A stretch of DNA of 35,366 nucleotides from Lachnospiraceae bacterium (lineage in GTDB: Bacteria; Bacillota; Clostridia; Lachnospirales; Lachnospiraceae), in contig JAFUGT010000053.1 in assembly GCA_017469275.1 (NCBI GenBank), forward strand, positions 1-35,366. The letters run 5' to 3'. The notes below the pieces were generated by a model. That model saw only the letters and a program-made list of their open reading frames with translations, was not told where the DNA came from and made no database searches. A program made the translations under genes and the position numbers. This document shows positions 9,901 to 19,900 of this stretch, piece after piece (position 1 is the first letter of the stretch; the number at the start of each line of letters is the position of its first letter).

Positions 9901-12900
9901 AGTCCCATATATCCGATAGGCTGACCGTTATCCCATGTATAAGTATAACCGGCTTTCTTAAGGATAGGTGCGATTATAGCCTGCTCATAATATACTTCTC
10001 CTGTTGTGTAATCATTGACTGCCGTTCCGCCGTTAAGATTCCATGTTACCGTATGTTTGATTCTATCGTAATTAAGCTTAACCGGCTCTTTATTACCTGC
10101 CGTCAAAGTAATCTCATTTACTTCAGGAGCAGTAAATCCTTCGTATTCCTTAATTTCAGGTGTAACTGTCTCTCCTTCAGTACCTGTTATTATCTCTCTG
10201 TCAGCAAGTATTGTATATTTACCGTTAACATCCTGCTTGTAGTATTCAACTACTGCACAAGGTACAGTATCAGCCTGCCAGGTAGCCGTAAGAGTAATAC
10301 TGTCTGCCGGCATTGTCTGTGAAGTATATGCTGTTCCTCCATTCATCCATCCGGTAAATATATAACCATCCTTAACAGGTGTCTCTATAACAGCTCCATA
10401 AGGAAGCTGATACTCTGTCTTATCGGCATCACCCGCATACGAACCGCCATCAAGATTAACTGTCAGATTATATGTATTTCTTGTATATACATATTCTACA
10501 ACTGTCAAACCGTCGCCTGCTATAGTGACAGTCTTTGTCTCAGGCACACCAAATCCTTCGTAACTCTTAACAGCAGGTGTAACCTCTTCTCCGGTAGTTC
10601 CCGTTAATGTCTCTGAATCAACCAATGTCTTTCCGTCACCTGAAGCATTTTCTGTATAATGATTAACTGTATACGGAGTATCCGTATTAGCTTTCCAATG
10701 TGCAGTTAAGGTAATGTCACCCTCTTTGTTGCCGTTTGGAAGACTTATTATCGGATTGGTGTTATCATACCAACCGTCAAATGTGTATCCTTCCCTGACA
10801 GGATAGTTAAGCGGTGTCTCCGGCGCACCCGGAATATATGTATCCGGATTAAGACCTTCTGCTATCGTTCCACCATCAAGAACATAAGTTACATTGTAGC
10901 CCGTAAGCTCCCATATTGCTGTAAGATTAACCTCTCCATTCTCCTTCGAGGTAATATTCTTAACTTTCTCTCCAGCCTTATATATATTACCGGTAGACAA
11001 ATCCTTCCAGCCTGTAAATGTATAATCATCTCTTGTAGGAACAGGTAACTCGCCTTCAACATCATATATAAAGTTCTGCTCGTTTACTCCCACTGTTCCG
11101 CCATTGGCATCATACTTAACCGTATAACTGTTAGGCTTGAATCCCTTAGATATATATGTTGCATTTGCATTAACATTCTCTACCACATAGAATCCGGTTT
11201 CAGCTTTGACCGGAACGTCGACACCATTCTCATCTTTATAACCTAAGAATGTATAACCTTCCTTTGAAGGTGTAGGAAGAGCCATCTTGCCACCTGCACA
11301 TACATTGTAATCGGTGTATACTCCGCTGACATCATCAGGTCCTGAACCTGCAAGGGTAATGGTATACTGATTGCGTTTGTAACGAACCTTAATAACCGTT
11401 GAACCATCTGCCTTGACAGAAGTCTCAGTAACATTTTCTCCATCCACAGTCATAGAGTCAAACATTGTGGTACTTACACCGCCGCTCGTATCTATAAACA
11501 GACTGTCAGCCGTTCCCGTAGTCTCCTTATATGTTCCGTCAGGCTGTAATATATCCGTTGTCACGTTAAGTCCTCTTACAGCAGTTTCAGTCAACTTGGT
11601 TCCCGCTGCCGCCTGACCATAATTAATTGCCTGAACTGTATAAGTTCCGCTTGTCTGCTGAACATAATACTCAATACGATAAAGAATATCTGTTCTTTCC
11701 GTCCACATAGCTTCGTAAGTTGTATTAGAACCATCAGCAACTCCGATGCAACCGAGAGCTTCCGCATTGTCGCCGCTTGCCTTAGTTAAATCGTCTACAG
11801 TGATAGTTTTACCGGTTGCGGTGTCTTTCCAGCCTGCAAACTGGTATCCCGCTGCCGCAATCTCAGGCGCGTAGATGTAATCGCCATATTTGGTAGTCAA
11901 GGTCACATCTGCTGCACTACCCTTATCACCTTTAGTAAATGTAGTCTTACTTCTCTTGATGTCATAATAGCAGTTAAGGACAGCCGAACCGTCCGGAAGA
12001 ATCTCTACAGTAGGCTTGTTCTTTGAAGAGTACTCATACTGTTGATAATTCTTCTTCTCATCTGCCGAAAGTGTATCATAATCACTTCTGTATTCTCCCG
12101 CAGCAAAAAGTGTAGGAGTAACATTTTCATTGGTGGTACCCGTGAACCTCTTCTTGCCGTCGTAGATGTATTCTCCTGCCACAGTAGGATCTTCAAGATA
12201 ATATTTAACATAATACGGTGTGTTCGTAGCAGGCGTCCACTTTGCATATATCTTAACGCTCTCTGCAGGCATAGTTGCCGGGAACTCATACTTCGTATCC
12301 GTCTTGACATCAACGCCATTCTCATCCTTTATAAGATACCAGCCGGCAAAATCATAACCCTTCTTGACCGGATCCTTTGGTCTGGTAATTGCTCCATCAA
12401 CCTTGCTAATCACAGCAGGTACATATGAACCTCCTTCTGAATAAGGAGTGATTGCATATCCGTCAAGATAATTATCCCATGTGATATCTATTGTTCTGTA
12501 CATTTTGGCATATGAGAGAGGCACATATCCCTTCTTGAAGTAAAGGGTAGCCGTACATTCAGCCTCCATCTCCTTATAGCCGTCTCTTAAGCTTATAGTA
12601 TGCGTATTCTCATCATATACAAATGAATTATTAGAGAAATCCACTCCATAGCACTCGTCTTCGTATGTATTCTTACCAAGCTCGCCCTCTTGCATAGACA
12701 TAGTCGTGACCTCATAGTACTCGTCAGGAATCACGAATTTGGTAACATACTGGTGAAGCTCGATGTCCGGTATATCATCCTGAATAACCTTGAAATTAAG
12801 AGGAACCTCTTCTGCGCCCCAGCTCTTTAACGGGAACGTCGCCTCGAAAAGAGTAGTATCCCATGAAGCAATCTTTCCCTTGATACCTTTGACATTCTTG

Positions 12901-15900
12901 CCGACCTGGGCTCCGACACCCACCTCAATGTATATACCTAACTCTACATACATAGCACCGGCTGAATTCTCCGTCTTCTTACCTTTCAGTATGTTAACGT
13001 GATAATAGAAGAATCCATACAGGTCAAGATATACTCCTAAACCTATCGTAAGTGAAGCCTTACCTAAGAACCCTTCCACCAGCTCTAATGACAGTTCTAT
13101 CTCAAAGCCGACCTTAATCTCCAAAAATCCCATGACATAGAACTTGAAATCAATTTCTGACGGTATAAGTTCTATCGTCTCTGAGGTACATTTACCCTTA
13201 ACAACGTGAATGGTATATATCGTCTTCTTCTTCTGAATGTTGAAGAATTCCACACCAAGGGAAACAACAACATCCACCGTTACCTGGAACTTCACTTCAA
13301 GTCCGAACTTCACAATACCTGGGAATAACTCATACTCTGCTTTGAACAGCGTTATCTCCACAAGTGTAACGGCATCATGCTCCGTATCTAACATCTCCTG
13401 ATACTTCACCGCCAGCCAGTTCATTACATCCTCGGCATCGTCCTCATCTTCCGCGGCATCCGCTTCTAACAGATTCTTTAGCTCGGTAGATATATCCTTG
13501 ACTATTGTAGTATGATCGTCAAGGATGGAATCGCCAAAGCCGTCGTCCGTACCGGTTGCTGCTGTCGCATACACGTTAACACCCGTATATGTACCGGTCG
13601 TGAAGCTCGGTATAAATAATACATCCGCAGGATAAGGAATAAATCCTATGGTCTTCCATTCAATCTTCGCATTGAAGCCCATTTCAAGAAGCACTTCCTG
13701 AATAAACTCTGCCTTGATATTGATATTCAGCTTATTAGCCTCTTCAGCCTCTTCGTCGTCATCCTTCTTCTCGTCTTTCTTATCGCCGTCCTTGCTGTCG
13801 CCGTCTTTCTTGTCGCTATCTTTGCTGTCCCCATCCTTGCTGTCACTGTCTTTCTTGTCATTGTCTTTGCTGTCGCTGTCTTTGCTGTCACCGTCCTTCT
13901 TGTCACCATCTTCCTTCTTCTCGTCTTCACTGAGATCTTTAGAGAATTTAGGAATGGTAACCTCCACGTTGAATTCAACATACAGACGTACTCCGAGACC
14001 ACCGTCAAGATGTTCACCTCTGGTGATTGACGCATCAATATCTTCTAAGCTGACATCGACATTACCATCATCATCATCTCCGCCCTCGTCAAAGAACTGC
14101 TTGTATGTCTCCATCATCTCCTTATACTGCTTAGAGTATTCCTTATACTTGTCATACATACCCGCAGCCTGATCATGCGCATCCCATGCATCATCTATGG
14201 CATCATTCTTGGAATCCATTATCTCATAGCTGAAGTTTTCCAGTCCGTCAATGGCTTTTACTCCCTCAAGAGTAGTAAATCCTTCCGTTGCCATGGCAGC
14301 CTTGGCAAGATATTCTCCCGCCTCTTCAACAAATCCGCTTTCCTTGGCATCCTTGATTGTCTGCTCTTCTATCTCTTCGGCTTTTTCCTCCGAGATATAA
14401 TCCATTGCATCAATAGGACGTGAATAGTTGGTATCACCCGATTCTGCAATATCACTTAATGTTGCTTTCTTCACGGTAATGATAACATAATCACATTCAT
14501 CGCCTACAGGATTCAATGTTTTACCGCCATCTTTTACAGACAATACTTCCTGATAAGAGCCTACCTGCTCCATATCGTCGGTTCCATACTCACCCGTGTA
14601 GAGTGCTAAGAAATCGCCCTCGTCTACTGTCGTGTCGGCATTTAACTTAATATTAGAATAGATGTCATCCGACCAGTTGAGGTCAGATACAAATACTTCT
14701 AATGTGTCATCCAGATCATCAAGTTCAAGATCTGCACCGGCAGGCAAAGGAAGAATCTCAGGCATCTTGATAATATCCGTAAGATCTGCATTGCCATAGT
14801 AATATTTATCCCCATCAATCTTGTTAATGAAGAGATATGTAATGTGATTATTCTTATCTGCATCATACTTTTCAGGATCGGATAATGCGGCAGCAGGATC
14901 CATCCCTGTATAAAGCGCTATGGTACTTCCCACCTTCACTTCTGAAGCTTTGGGACCCGTAAGCACAAAATGGCCGCTTATATCTTCCACTTCGGTAGTA
15001 TTACCGTTCTCATCCATTTCATAGTATGTTCTGTCTACAATCTTACTGTTGTCCTTACCATTGCTGTCATATATTCCGTCTAACTCATCTAAGGAAATTG
15101 ACACTACATTGTCGCCCAACGTCATGTTAGTAACTTCTTTCTGAGCTACGGAAATATCATACTCGCGGACAGACTTCGGCTGTCCGTCAAAGAAAATATA
15201 ATCATTATCGCCATCAGCAAGTTCCGGCAGCTTTATGGCATAGCTTGAGCCTTTCTCAAAGCCGTCGTCCAACTCACTGATTACAAAATGCTTACCCTTT
15301 AAGGTAAATACACCATTAGAACCCGTAATTTCAACATTATTCTCTTTCTGTTGATATATGTTGTTAGGATCGTTTTTATCAGGATCCGACGAGTCCATAT
15401 GCGAAACATTAACTACCGTAATAAGATCAAGAATATCCTTGGCAGTCTTACTGGTATCAGTAGACCTGATAGTCAATGTGTAATCGGCATCAGCATCCTC
15501 GATCGCCGTAATCTTCTGAACTTCTTCAGGAGTCTCTATCATCATATTTGATGACTTGGCATAAAGTATTATGGTCTCGGTTATCTCATCAGTATCCTTT
15601 GCAGGCATAGAATAATCCTTGTCATAATACCAGCCTAAGAATATTCTGTCATCAGTATATTCAGGCTTTGGAAGGTCACCGATCATTGTTCCCTTAGCAA
15701 CCAGCTGTGCCTTCATTTCACTTCCATCACTATCCAGGAAGTTGACATAGATATTCTCTTCGCCTTCTTCTATTACAGTATCCGCAGGATTTGAGTCCGG
15801 GTCATCCCCGCCAATCTCGTCACCCTGATCTTTGTTCTGACCTTCATCCTTTTGGTCGTCCTTATTATCATCCTTCTTATCATCGGAAGACTGATTCTTC

Positions 15901-16907
15901 TTATTATCCGAACTGTCAATACTTCCCGTAACATTGATGGTAATAGTATATTTTGCACCACTGTCGACCTTGGCTGTAATTATAGCCTTTCCTGCTGACT
16001 TCGCGGTAACAGTGCCCTTGTTATCAACAGATACCACATCATTCTTGTCTGAACTCCAGGTAACATTCTGGGTATTATCTGCAAGATGCAGCTCAACACT
16101 TTGTCCTGCCTGCAAATACAGTTCTGACGCAGGCATCTTCGGTTCTTCTACCCTTACTATACAGGTATAGCTTGCTCCACTTTCATCAGTGGCAACAACC
16201 GTGGTATTACCTGAAGCGAGTGCTTCAACCGTTCCGTCTTTGACACTTGCGATTTTGTCTGACCTTACGGCCCACTTAACTGTCTGGGTTGTGTCAGATA
16301 TCTTAAGAGTTGTCTTATCCCCTTTTGCAAGAGTTATATCTGTCCTGTTAATGGCGGGCTCTTCTACAGTTACGGTACAGGTGTAGGTTTTTCTGTTCTT
16401 ACCTTTGACCTTGATCTTGACCGTACCCTTCTTCTTTGCAGATATAACTACCGAATTCTTGCCTTTCTTCTTGGCTTCGGCAATGGTGTTATCCGCAGAA
16501 GTAACCTTTTTAACATTCTTGCCCTTAAGCGTGATCGTATAAGATGCGCCCTTGGTCAGATTAAGCTTCGTCTTCGTAAGCCCGATCTTGACTTTCACTT
16601 TGCATTTATACTTCTTTCCATTAGAACCGGTAACGGTTATAGTTGTCTTGCCCGCTTTCTTACCGGTCACAGTGCCATCCTTTTTAACCGTTGCTATTTT
16701 CTTATTCTTACTTGACACCTTGGATATATCAGCGCCGCTTAACGAAAGCTTGGTTTTTTCTCCAACTAAGATTGTTGCCTTCTTTTGGTTAAGCGCAACC
16801 TTAGCCGCAGCACTTGCAGTCGCAGCTGGACCAAATGCTGATATGACCATGCTGAAAACAAGAATATAGCACAACAATTGTCGTAAGCGCCTTACTGTTT
16901 TCTTCAT
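6912..16907 (-). CDS. Giant secreted surface protein: N-terminal Big_2 domains and about 13 InlB repeats
   Basis: This is a 3331-residue secreted protein. The ATG at 16907 has AAAGGAG 8 nt upstream and opens a clear signal peptide ending in an Ala-rich stretch near residue 34. Four Big_2-like domains follow at about 35-330; the first two are very lysine-rich. Then come an acidic Asp/Lys linker (about 335-375) and one InlB-type repeat. A long region at about 430-1500 has no domain I recognise; it contains a Lys/Asp/Ser run (about 995-1053) and beta-rich hydrophobic strands. About 13 InlB/Flg_new repeats with GYxFxGW cores occupy about 1500-2835, some separated by MucBP-like segments (YTVNHYTENASG type). 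The last ~495 residues are unique and end in YPAN with no sorting signal. Such repeats are typical of extended adhesin stalks in Firmicutes. Its start lies 39 nt after the stop of the preceding adhesin gene, so the two are probably co-transcribed. Confidence 0.85.
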   Translation of the reverse strand: MKKTVRRLRQLLCYILVFSMVISAFGPAATASAAAKVALNQKKATILVGEKTKLSLSGADISKVSSKNKKIATVKKDGTVTGKKAGKTTITVTGSNGKKYKCKVKVKIGLTKTKLNLTKGASYTITLKGKNVKKVTSADNTIAEAKKKGKNSVVISAKKKGTVKIKVKGKNRKTYTCTVTVEEPAINRTDITLAKGDKTTLKISDTTQTVKWAVRSDKIASVKDGTVEALASGNTTVVATDESGASYTCIVRVEEPKMPASELYLQAGQSVELHLADNTQNVTWSSDKNDVVSVDNKGTVTAKSAGKAIITAKVDSGAKYTITINVTGSIDSSDNKKNQSSDDKKDDNKDDQKDEGQNKDQGDEIGGDDPDSNPADTVIEEGEENIYVNFLDSDGSEMKAQLVAKGTMIGDLPKPEYTDDRIFLGWYYDKDYSMPAKDTDEITETIILYAKSSNMMIETPEEVQKITAIEDADADYTLTIRSTDTSKTAKDILDLITVVNVSHMDSSDPDKNDPNNIYQQKENNVEITGSNGVFTLKGKHFVISELDDGFEKGSSYAIKLPELADGDNDYIFFDGQPKSVREYDISVAQKEVTNMTLGDNVVSISLDELDGIYDSNGKDNSKIVDRTYYEMDENGNTTEVEDISGHFVLTGPKASEVKVGSTIALYTGMDPAAALSDPEKYDADKNNHITYLFINKIDGDKYYYGNADLTDIIKMPEILPLPAGADLELDDLDDTLEVFVSDLNWSDDIYSNIKLNADTTVDEGDFLALYTGEYGTDDMEQVGSYQEVLSVKDGGKTLNPVGDECDYVIITVKKATLSDIAESGDTNYSRPIDAMDYISEEKAEEIEEQTIKDAKESGFVEEAGEYLAKAAMATEGFTTLEGVKAIDGLENFSYEIMDSKNDAIDDAWDAHDQAAGMYDKYKEYSKQYKEMMETYKQFFDEGGDDDDGNVDVSLEDIDASITRGEHLDGGLGVRLYVEFNVEVTIPKFSKDLSEDEKKEDGDKKDGDSKDSDSKDNDKKDSDSKDGDSKDSDKKDGDSKDGDKKDEKKDDDEEAEEANKLNINIKAEFIQEVLLEMGFNAKIEWKTIGFIPYPADVLFIPSFTTGTYTGVNVYATAATGTDDGFGDSILDDHTTIVKDISTELKNLLEADAAEDEDDAEDVMNWLAVKYQEMLDTEHDAVTLVEITLFKAEYELFPGIVKFGLEVKFQVTVDVVVSLGVEFFNIQKKKTIYTIHVVKGKCTSETIELIPSEIDFKFYVMGFLEIKVGFEIELSLELVEGFLGKASLTIGLGVYLDLYGFFYYHVNILKGKKTENSAGAMYVELGIYIEVGVGAQVGKNVKGIKGKIASWDTTLFEATFPLKSWGAEEVPLNFKVIQDDIPDIELHQYVTKFVIPDEYYEVTTMSMQEGELGKNTYEDECYGVDFSNNSFVYDENTHTISLRDGYKEMEAECTATLYFKKGYVPLSYAKMYRTIDITWDNYLDGYAITPYSEGGSYVPAVISKVDGAITRPKDPVKKGYDFAGWYLIKDENGVDVKTDTKYEFPATMPAESVKIYAKWTPATNTPYYVKYYLEDPTVAGEYIYDGKKRFTGTTNENVTPTLFAAGEYRSDYDTLSADEKKNYQQYEYSSKNKPTVEILPDGSAVLNCYYDIKRSKTTFTKGDKGSAADVTLTTKYGDYIYAPEIAAAGYQFAGWKDTATGKTITVDDLTKASGDNAEALGCIGVADGSNTTYEAMWTERTDILYRIEYYVQQTSGTYTVQAINYGQAAAGTKLTETAVRGLNVTTDILQPDGTYKETTGTADSLFIDTSGGVSTTMFDSMTVDGENVTETSVKADGSTVIKVRYKRNQYTITLAGSGPDDVSGVYTDYNVCAGGKMALPTPSKEGYTFLGYKDENGVDVPVKAETGFYVVENVNANATYISKGFKPNSYTVKYDANGGTVGVNEQNFIYDVEGELPVPTRDDYTFTGWKDLSTGNIYKAGEKVKNITSKENGEVNLTAIWELTGYNVTYVLDGGTIAEGLNPDTYIPGAPETPLNYPVREGYTFDGWYDNTNPIISLPNGNKEGDITLTAHWKANTDTPYTVNHYTENASGDGKTLVDSETLTGTTGEEVTPAVKSYEGFGVPETKTVTIAGDGLTVVEYVYTRNTYNLTVNLDGGSYAGDADKTEYQLPYGAVIETPVKDGYIFTGWMNGGTAYTSQTMPADSITLTATWQADTVPCAVVEYYKQDVNGKYTILADREIITGTEGETVTPEIKEYEGFTAPEVNEITLTAGNKEPVKLNYDRIKHTVTWNLNGGTAVNDYTTGEVYYEQAIIAPILKKAGYTYTWDNGQPIGYMGLEDISFKASWTPVKYRVAFDPLGGELEGEMEREVLNGEAYGELPTATNDHAEFIGWFDAKENGKEIKADTVMEGKTDHVLYAGWKYQEAEITYNGLEGVSNASAFPKTYKIGEGATITIPEKDGYVFLGWNVGDSTELTTEYVISEDMTENVVLTANWEVKTYTLSLYSSTGLYLVKNYESGADLSKVTLPRYTGYKLTGWKVLQTDEIIDKLPATMPAMDYTLVAQWEEYVYKANYHNLPNDVTMDAITWKVDDSPMVVQPPAKRTGYDFGGWYLSDNEWETAGAQPVEKLNPVAKDVDLYAHWIAKTYKINYYFNQGTATINGSDTSKEFYEGNGEDNVFTYDGTKALLTQSELGLTRDGYTFMGWAESGDSETAQYKDGDRFTKGNHPLFTDNGITNLYAVWSPITYTITYESVAVGAGGNSADNPTSYNIESPNATIKSPTDIEDGYQFVGWELGTDNTEIKNNLSADGKVESAELKLMGISGNITLRAKWAYAGTFDLSIKGTPVATPENDGSTSTTYTITRSIPSGINVSQDKQRVYFRTVNGTAVGGTVEVTGVGAGAAEENKTSANNFKHVGGNGVYALFGGKVEDAKGEPTAEYEKPTVKINTESTTGTVDSSGKASVEFKVTKERAAIRYYGDSIPGQTNGTFAHQYNYTGTTIRYYTVELYRIESVGGIVTGTYGTREVKRTMTMPSANIIGSTVYNDFTKVFGSGQSTARLEDWSGDDSDHYACYSMTENEDDSDKKFAVPENGYTTGESIYDRYDERANYLKQAIGDRDVKFKYQYHGRCRDDDGSDKFHMHCYLGDISLPTNYLNLSNGENWTWSGWTSTSSYLTWDNLKGQIRVGGYADDVDWVFDYYNFGISFNDTKGPDQVGIAPAATADYKAGDKVRFSVIYDEVLATVSNPTVDTTKFEKYMPLTDVKYVDGKGTNVLVFEGTATKNFSNTTWPGGTDEAGKDYGASGTNAELMKIKPVNGGIVKDMKNNAETYPAN
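13750..13923 (-). repeat. Low-complexity Asp/Lys/Ser repeat inside adhesin 2
   Basis: Near-tandem 9-12 nt units encode alternating GDKKD, GDSKD and SDSKD steps (about residues 995-1053), and the same motif is visible in the DNA as repeated CTTGCTGTC/CTTGTCGCC blocks. The run is charged and probably disordered. Such arrays are prone to slippage, so its length may vary between strains. Confidence 0.8.
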
Positions 16908-16946
16908 ATGCCTGACTCCTTTCTTTCCGAAAATAATGCTCCTTCA

Positions 16947-19900
16947 TTATTTTACTGTGACTTTAATCTTCTGTTTCTTACCATTTCTTGCCATAGCATA
17001 GATATAACAGCTGCCTTTCTTGACACCTTTGATCTTACCTGACGAAGAAACTGTTGCAATCTTCTTGTTGGTTGACCAGTAAGTAAGATATGCTTTCTTG
17101 CCCTTTATGGTCGATGTCTTCTTAACTCCGTTAACGGTTCTTGTTACTTTGATTGAAGCATTAGCTGATACTTTCTTCTTAACCTTGACCGTCAGTTTTT
17201 TCTTCTTGACCTTAACACTCTTGGCATTATAACCCTTTGTCTTACTTCCGCTCCATATAAGTGTCTTACTCTTACCTACAACAACTTCCTTGCCGTCCAC
17301 AATCCTGTATGCTTCTGCGTATACATAGTTGTATTTATTCTTATTGACTGAATATGTATAGGAAGTTTTAGTTACTTTAACAGGTGTTCCGAACTTGTTC
17401 TTGGCGGTTGCAGTGTACACTTTATAACCGTCAATATCCTTAACTGTTCCCCAATTAAATGTTAATTTGTTGCTCTTTAAAGTTAACGAAAGCTTATCGT
17501 CAAGAGCCAGCACTGCGGCAGCCTTCTCCTCATCGGTCGGTGCTTTCTTAGCAACAACTTCTGCAGTCTCTGTCTTTTTACCGTAAACAAACGGATATAT
17601 AGGATTCTTAAAGTTATCAGACACCTGACAGTTGATATCGCTGCAGCCTTCTATTCTTGCCACATATGAATCTCCTGCATTAAGTTTACCGACTTCTATC
17701 GGATTCTTATATGTCGTGTCCGAAGCCGTGTAATACTTTAACTGCGCTACTGAAGAAGCACCGCCCGTTGTAACATTGTCAAATACGGCTGTCGGAAGAT
17801 TCTTCTTCTCGTCAAAGATCCATTTTGCTGATGTAAACTCAATAGGTGTAATCTTTGCAGTCGCCTCGTTCTGCTGACCTTCATCAGCAAGACAATAGTT
17901 ACCTATTAATGTCGCATCATCTCCTGCAACAAACTTCTTAATAGTTATGGAAACATTCTTATTTACTACAGCACCATCCTTGTTTCTGGTCACGTCTGAT
18001 GCTTTTGTCTCATCACCTGTTACAGTGAACTTTCCTTCTGCCTCTATCGTAAATGTATCACCTTTGAGTCTGCCTGCATATTGAACATCGGTAATGTCAA
18101 GTTCTGCGTTATCATTACCGTCATATTGTTTATCAACTGCCTTGATTCCTGTAACGGTAATCGGTCTCGGCATAATCTTGCCGTATAATGAACTCATATT
18201 ACCTTCCTTGGCAATACTGTAGTTATAAAGTATTGCCGGCGTAGTCTCGGTATATATGAATGAATAATCACCTGCCGCTACATTCATACCTGTTACTTTT
18301 CTGTCAGCAGTTCCGTTATCGTCATTATAGTTAACATCCTTTGATTCAAATGTTGCTTTATATCGAATATAATCTTCAGGATTCTCAGCAAACAATTTAC
18401 TTATAGCTTCGTCGTCGCTTGCAATAATATCATCAAATACAATATTCTTGAAATTGAGCGTAGCCTTATCCGTTCCGTTATATACTTTATCTTCTACAGA
18501 TACGCCTTGTATAATAATCACGCTTCTCGGTTCTATAATAAATGCTGTCGAAGCTTCAGAAGCTGCATAATGCTCAGTCGCCTCAAGAGCAACCGTCAAC
18601 TTATAGCTTCCGGCATTAACAGGAGCCTTATCACTGTCATAGCTTTCTCCATTTAACGCCTTACCCGTATATCTATATGTGAAATGTGAAGCCTTGGTTG
18701 CAGCATCTTCTTTATCAATATCACTGTTATTATATGACAATTCAACCTCATCAAGCACTTCTCCGTAAGTTACTGTATACGGCTTATTGTTAACTCTCTG
18801 ATAATTAGTGATCGCAAGGTCTGAGGAATCCGCTTCAGAATCGTATACGAATGCTTTGGTCAGATCGCCGGCAGTTTCGTCAACAACATAGTTAGCATTA
18901 GTTGTTGATACCACTTTGGCAACATACTCTCCATTATCCTCCAGATATGGCAGTGGAGTATATATTCCTGTCGGAGTCTTTTTCGTACTCTCTTCAACCG
19001 TTGTATTTCCTTCTGCGTCTGTAGTCTCTTCCTTAACAACCGTCTCTATCGAAATCTCAACTTCATTAATCGGATTAGCAAATTCTGTGTCTGCTGCAGA
19101 ATAGTACTTAACAACAGGTTCACACAGCTCGCCTGCGCTAATTCCACTTTCTGTTTCAAAAGCAGCCTTAGGTATCTGTTCTAAGTTCTTCTTATCTACC
19201 GTATAAGATGATGAGCAGCGAAGCTTCGCATCTTCTGCCAGATCAGAGAAGCTGTCTTTGTCAAAGGACCATGTAATTCCGCTTATCTTCTTAGGATTGA
19301 TCTTACCTGTATAAGTTATATCAGCCACTTTGTAGTTATCAGGGTTAAAGACTCCTTTGAGTCCTCCTTTTGCAAGAATATCATATTCCGCAGATGTGAT
19401 CGTTCCTGTCTTATCAATTACTTCATCATACTTATTAACAGCAACATCAGCATCACTGTAGCTATCCGCAGTCCAGCCAACGGCTCCGCTGTTGACTGTA
19501 TTATCAAGTTCAATCGCATCACCTGAACATACTCCGGTTATAGATGTAGTTTTGTCATCCCAGACAAGGGTAACATTAGGTGTTCCGTCATATGTCTTGT
19601 TCTCTGCCTTAACACCATTAATCTTAAGGGTTGCAGGAGTTATGGTTGCGTTCGTGGTCTGCTGAACAGCAGTGTCGTCAACAACCTCCATACCTTTTGC
19701 ATCTGTGATTACTTTACCATCTTCACCAACCTTGACCTTCAGCTTGTAGTTAGCTGCAATAGTAGCGTCATCACCTGCAGTAATACTATCGTTATCATAT
19801 ATAAGGGAAACCGTCTTAGCGGCAGGCTTTCCGCCATCTACGAGAACGTCTTTGGCTGCAACATCTTTGCCTGATGCATCTTTAGTATCTTTAAATTCTC

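Noticed and set aside
3850-12400. CRISPR-like array, because of the many regular repeats
   Set aside because: The repeats are protein-coding (YDG and InlB units), long, divergent and in frame; no short identical repeats with unique spacers occur.
13714-14172. Ser/Leu-rich plus-strand frame
   Set aside because: It is the complement of the Asp/Lys/Ser tract of adhesin 2 and has no independent support.
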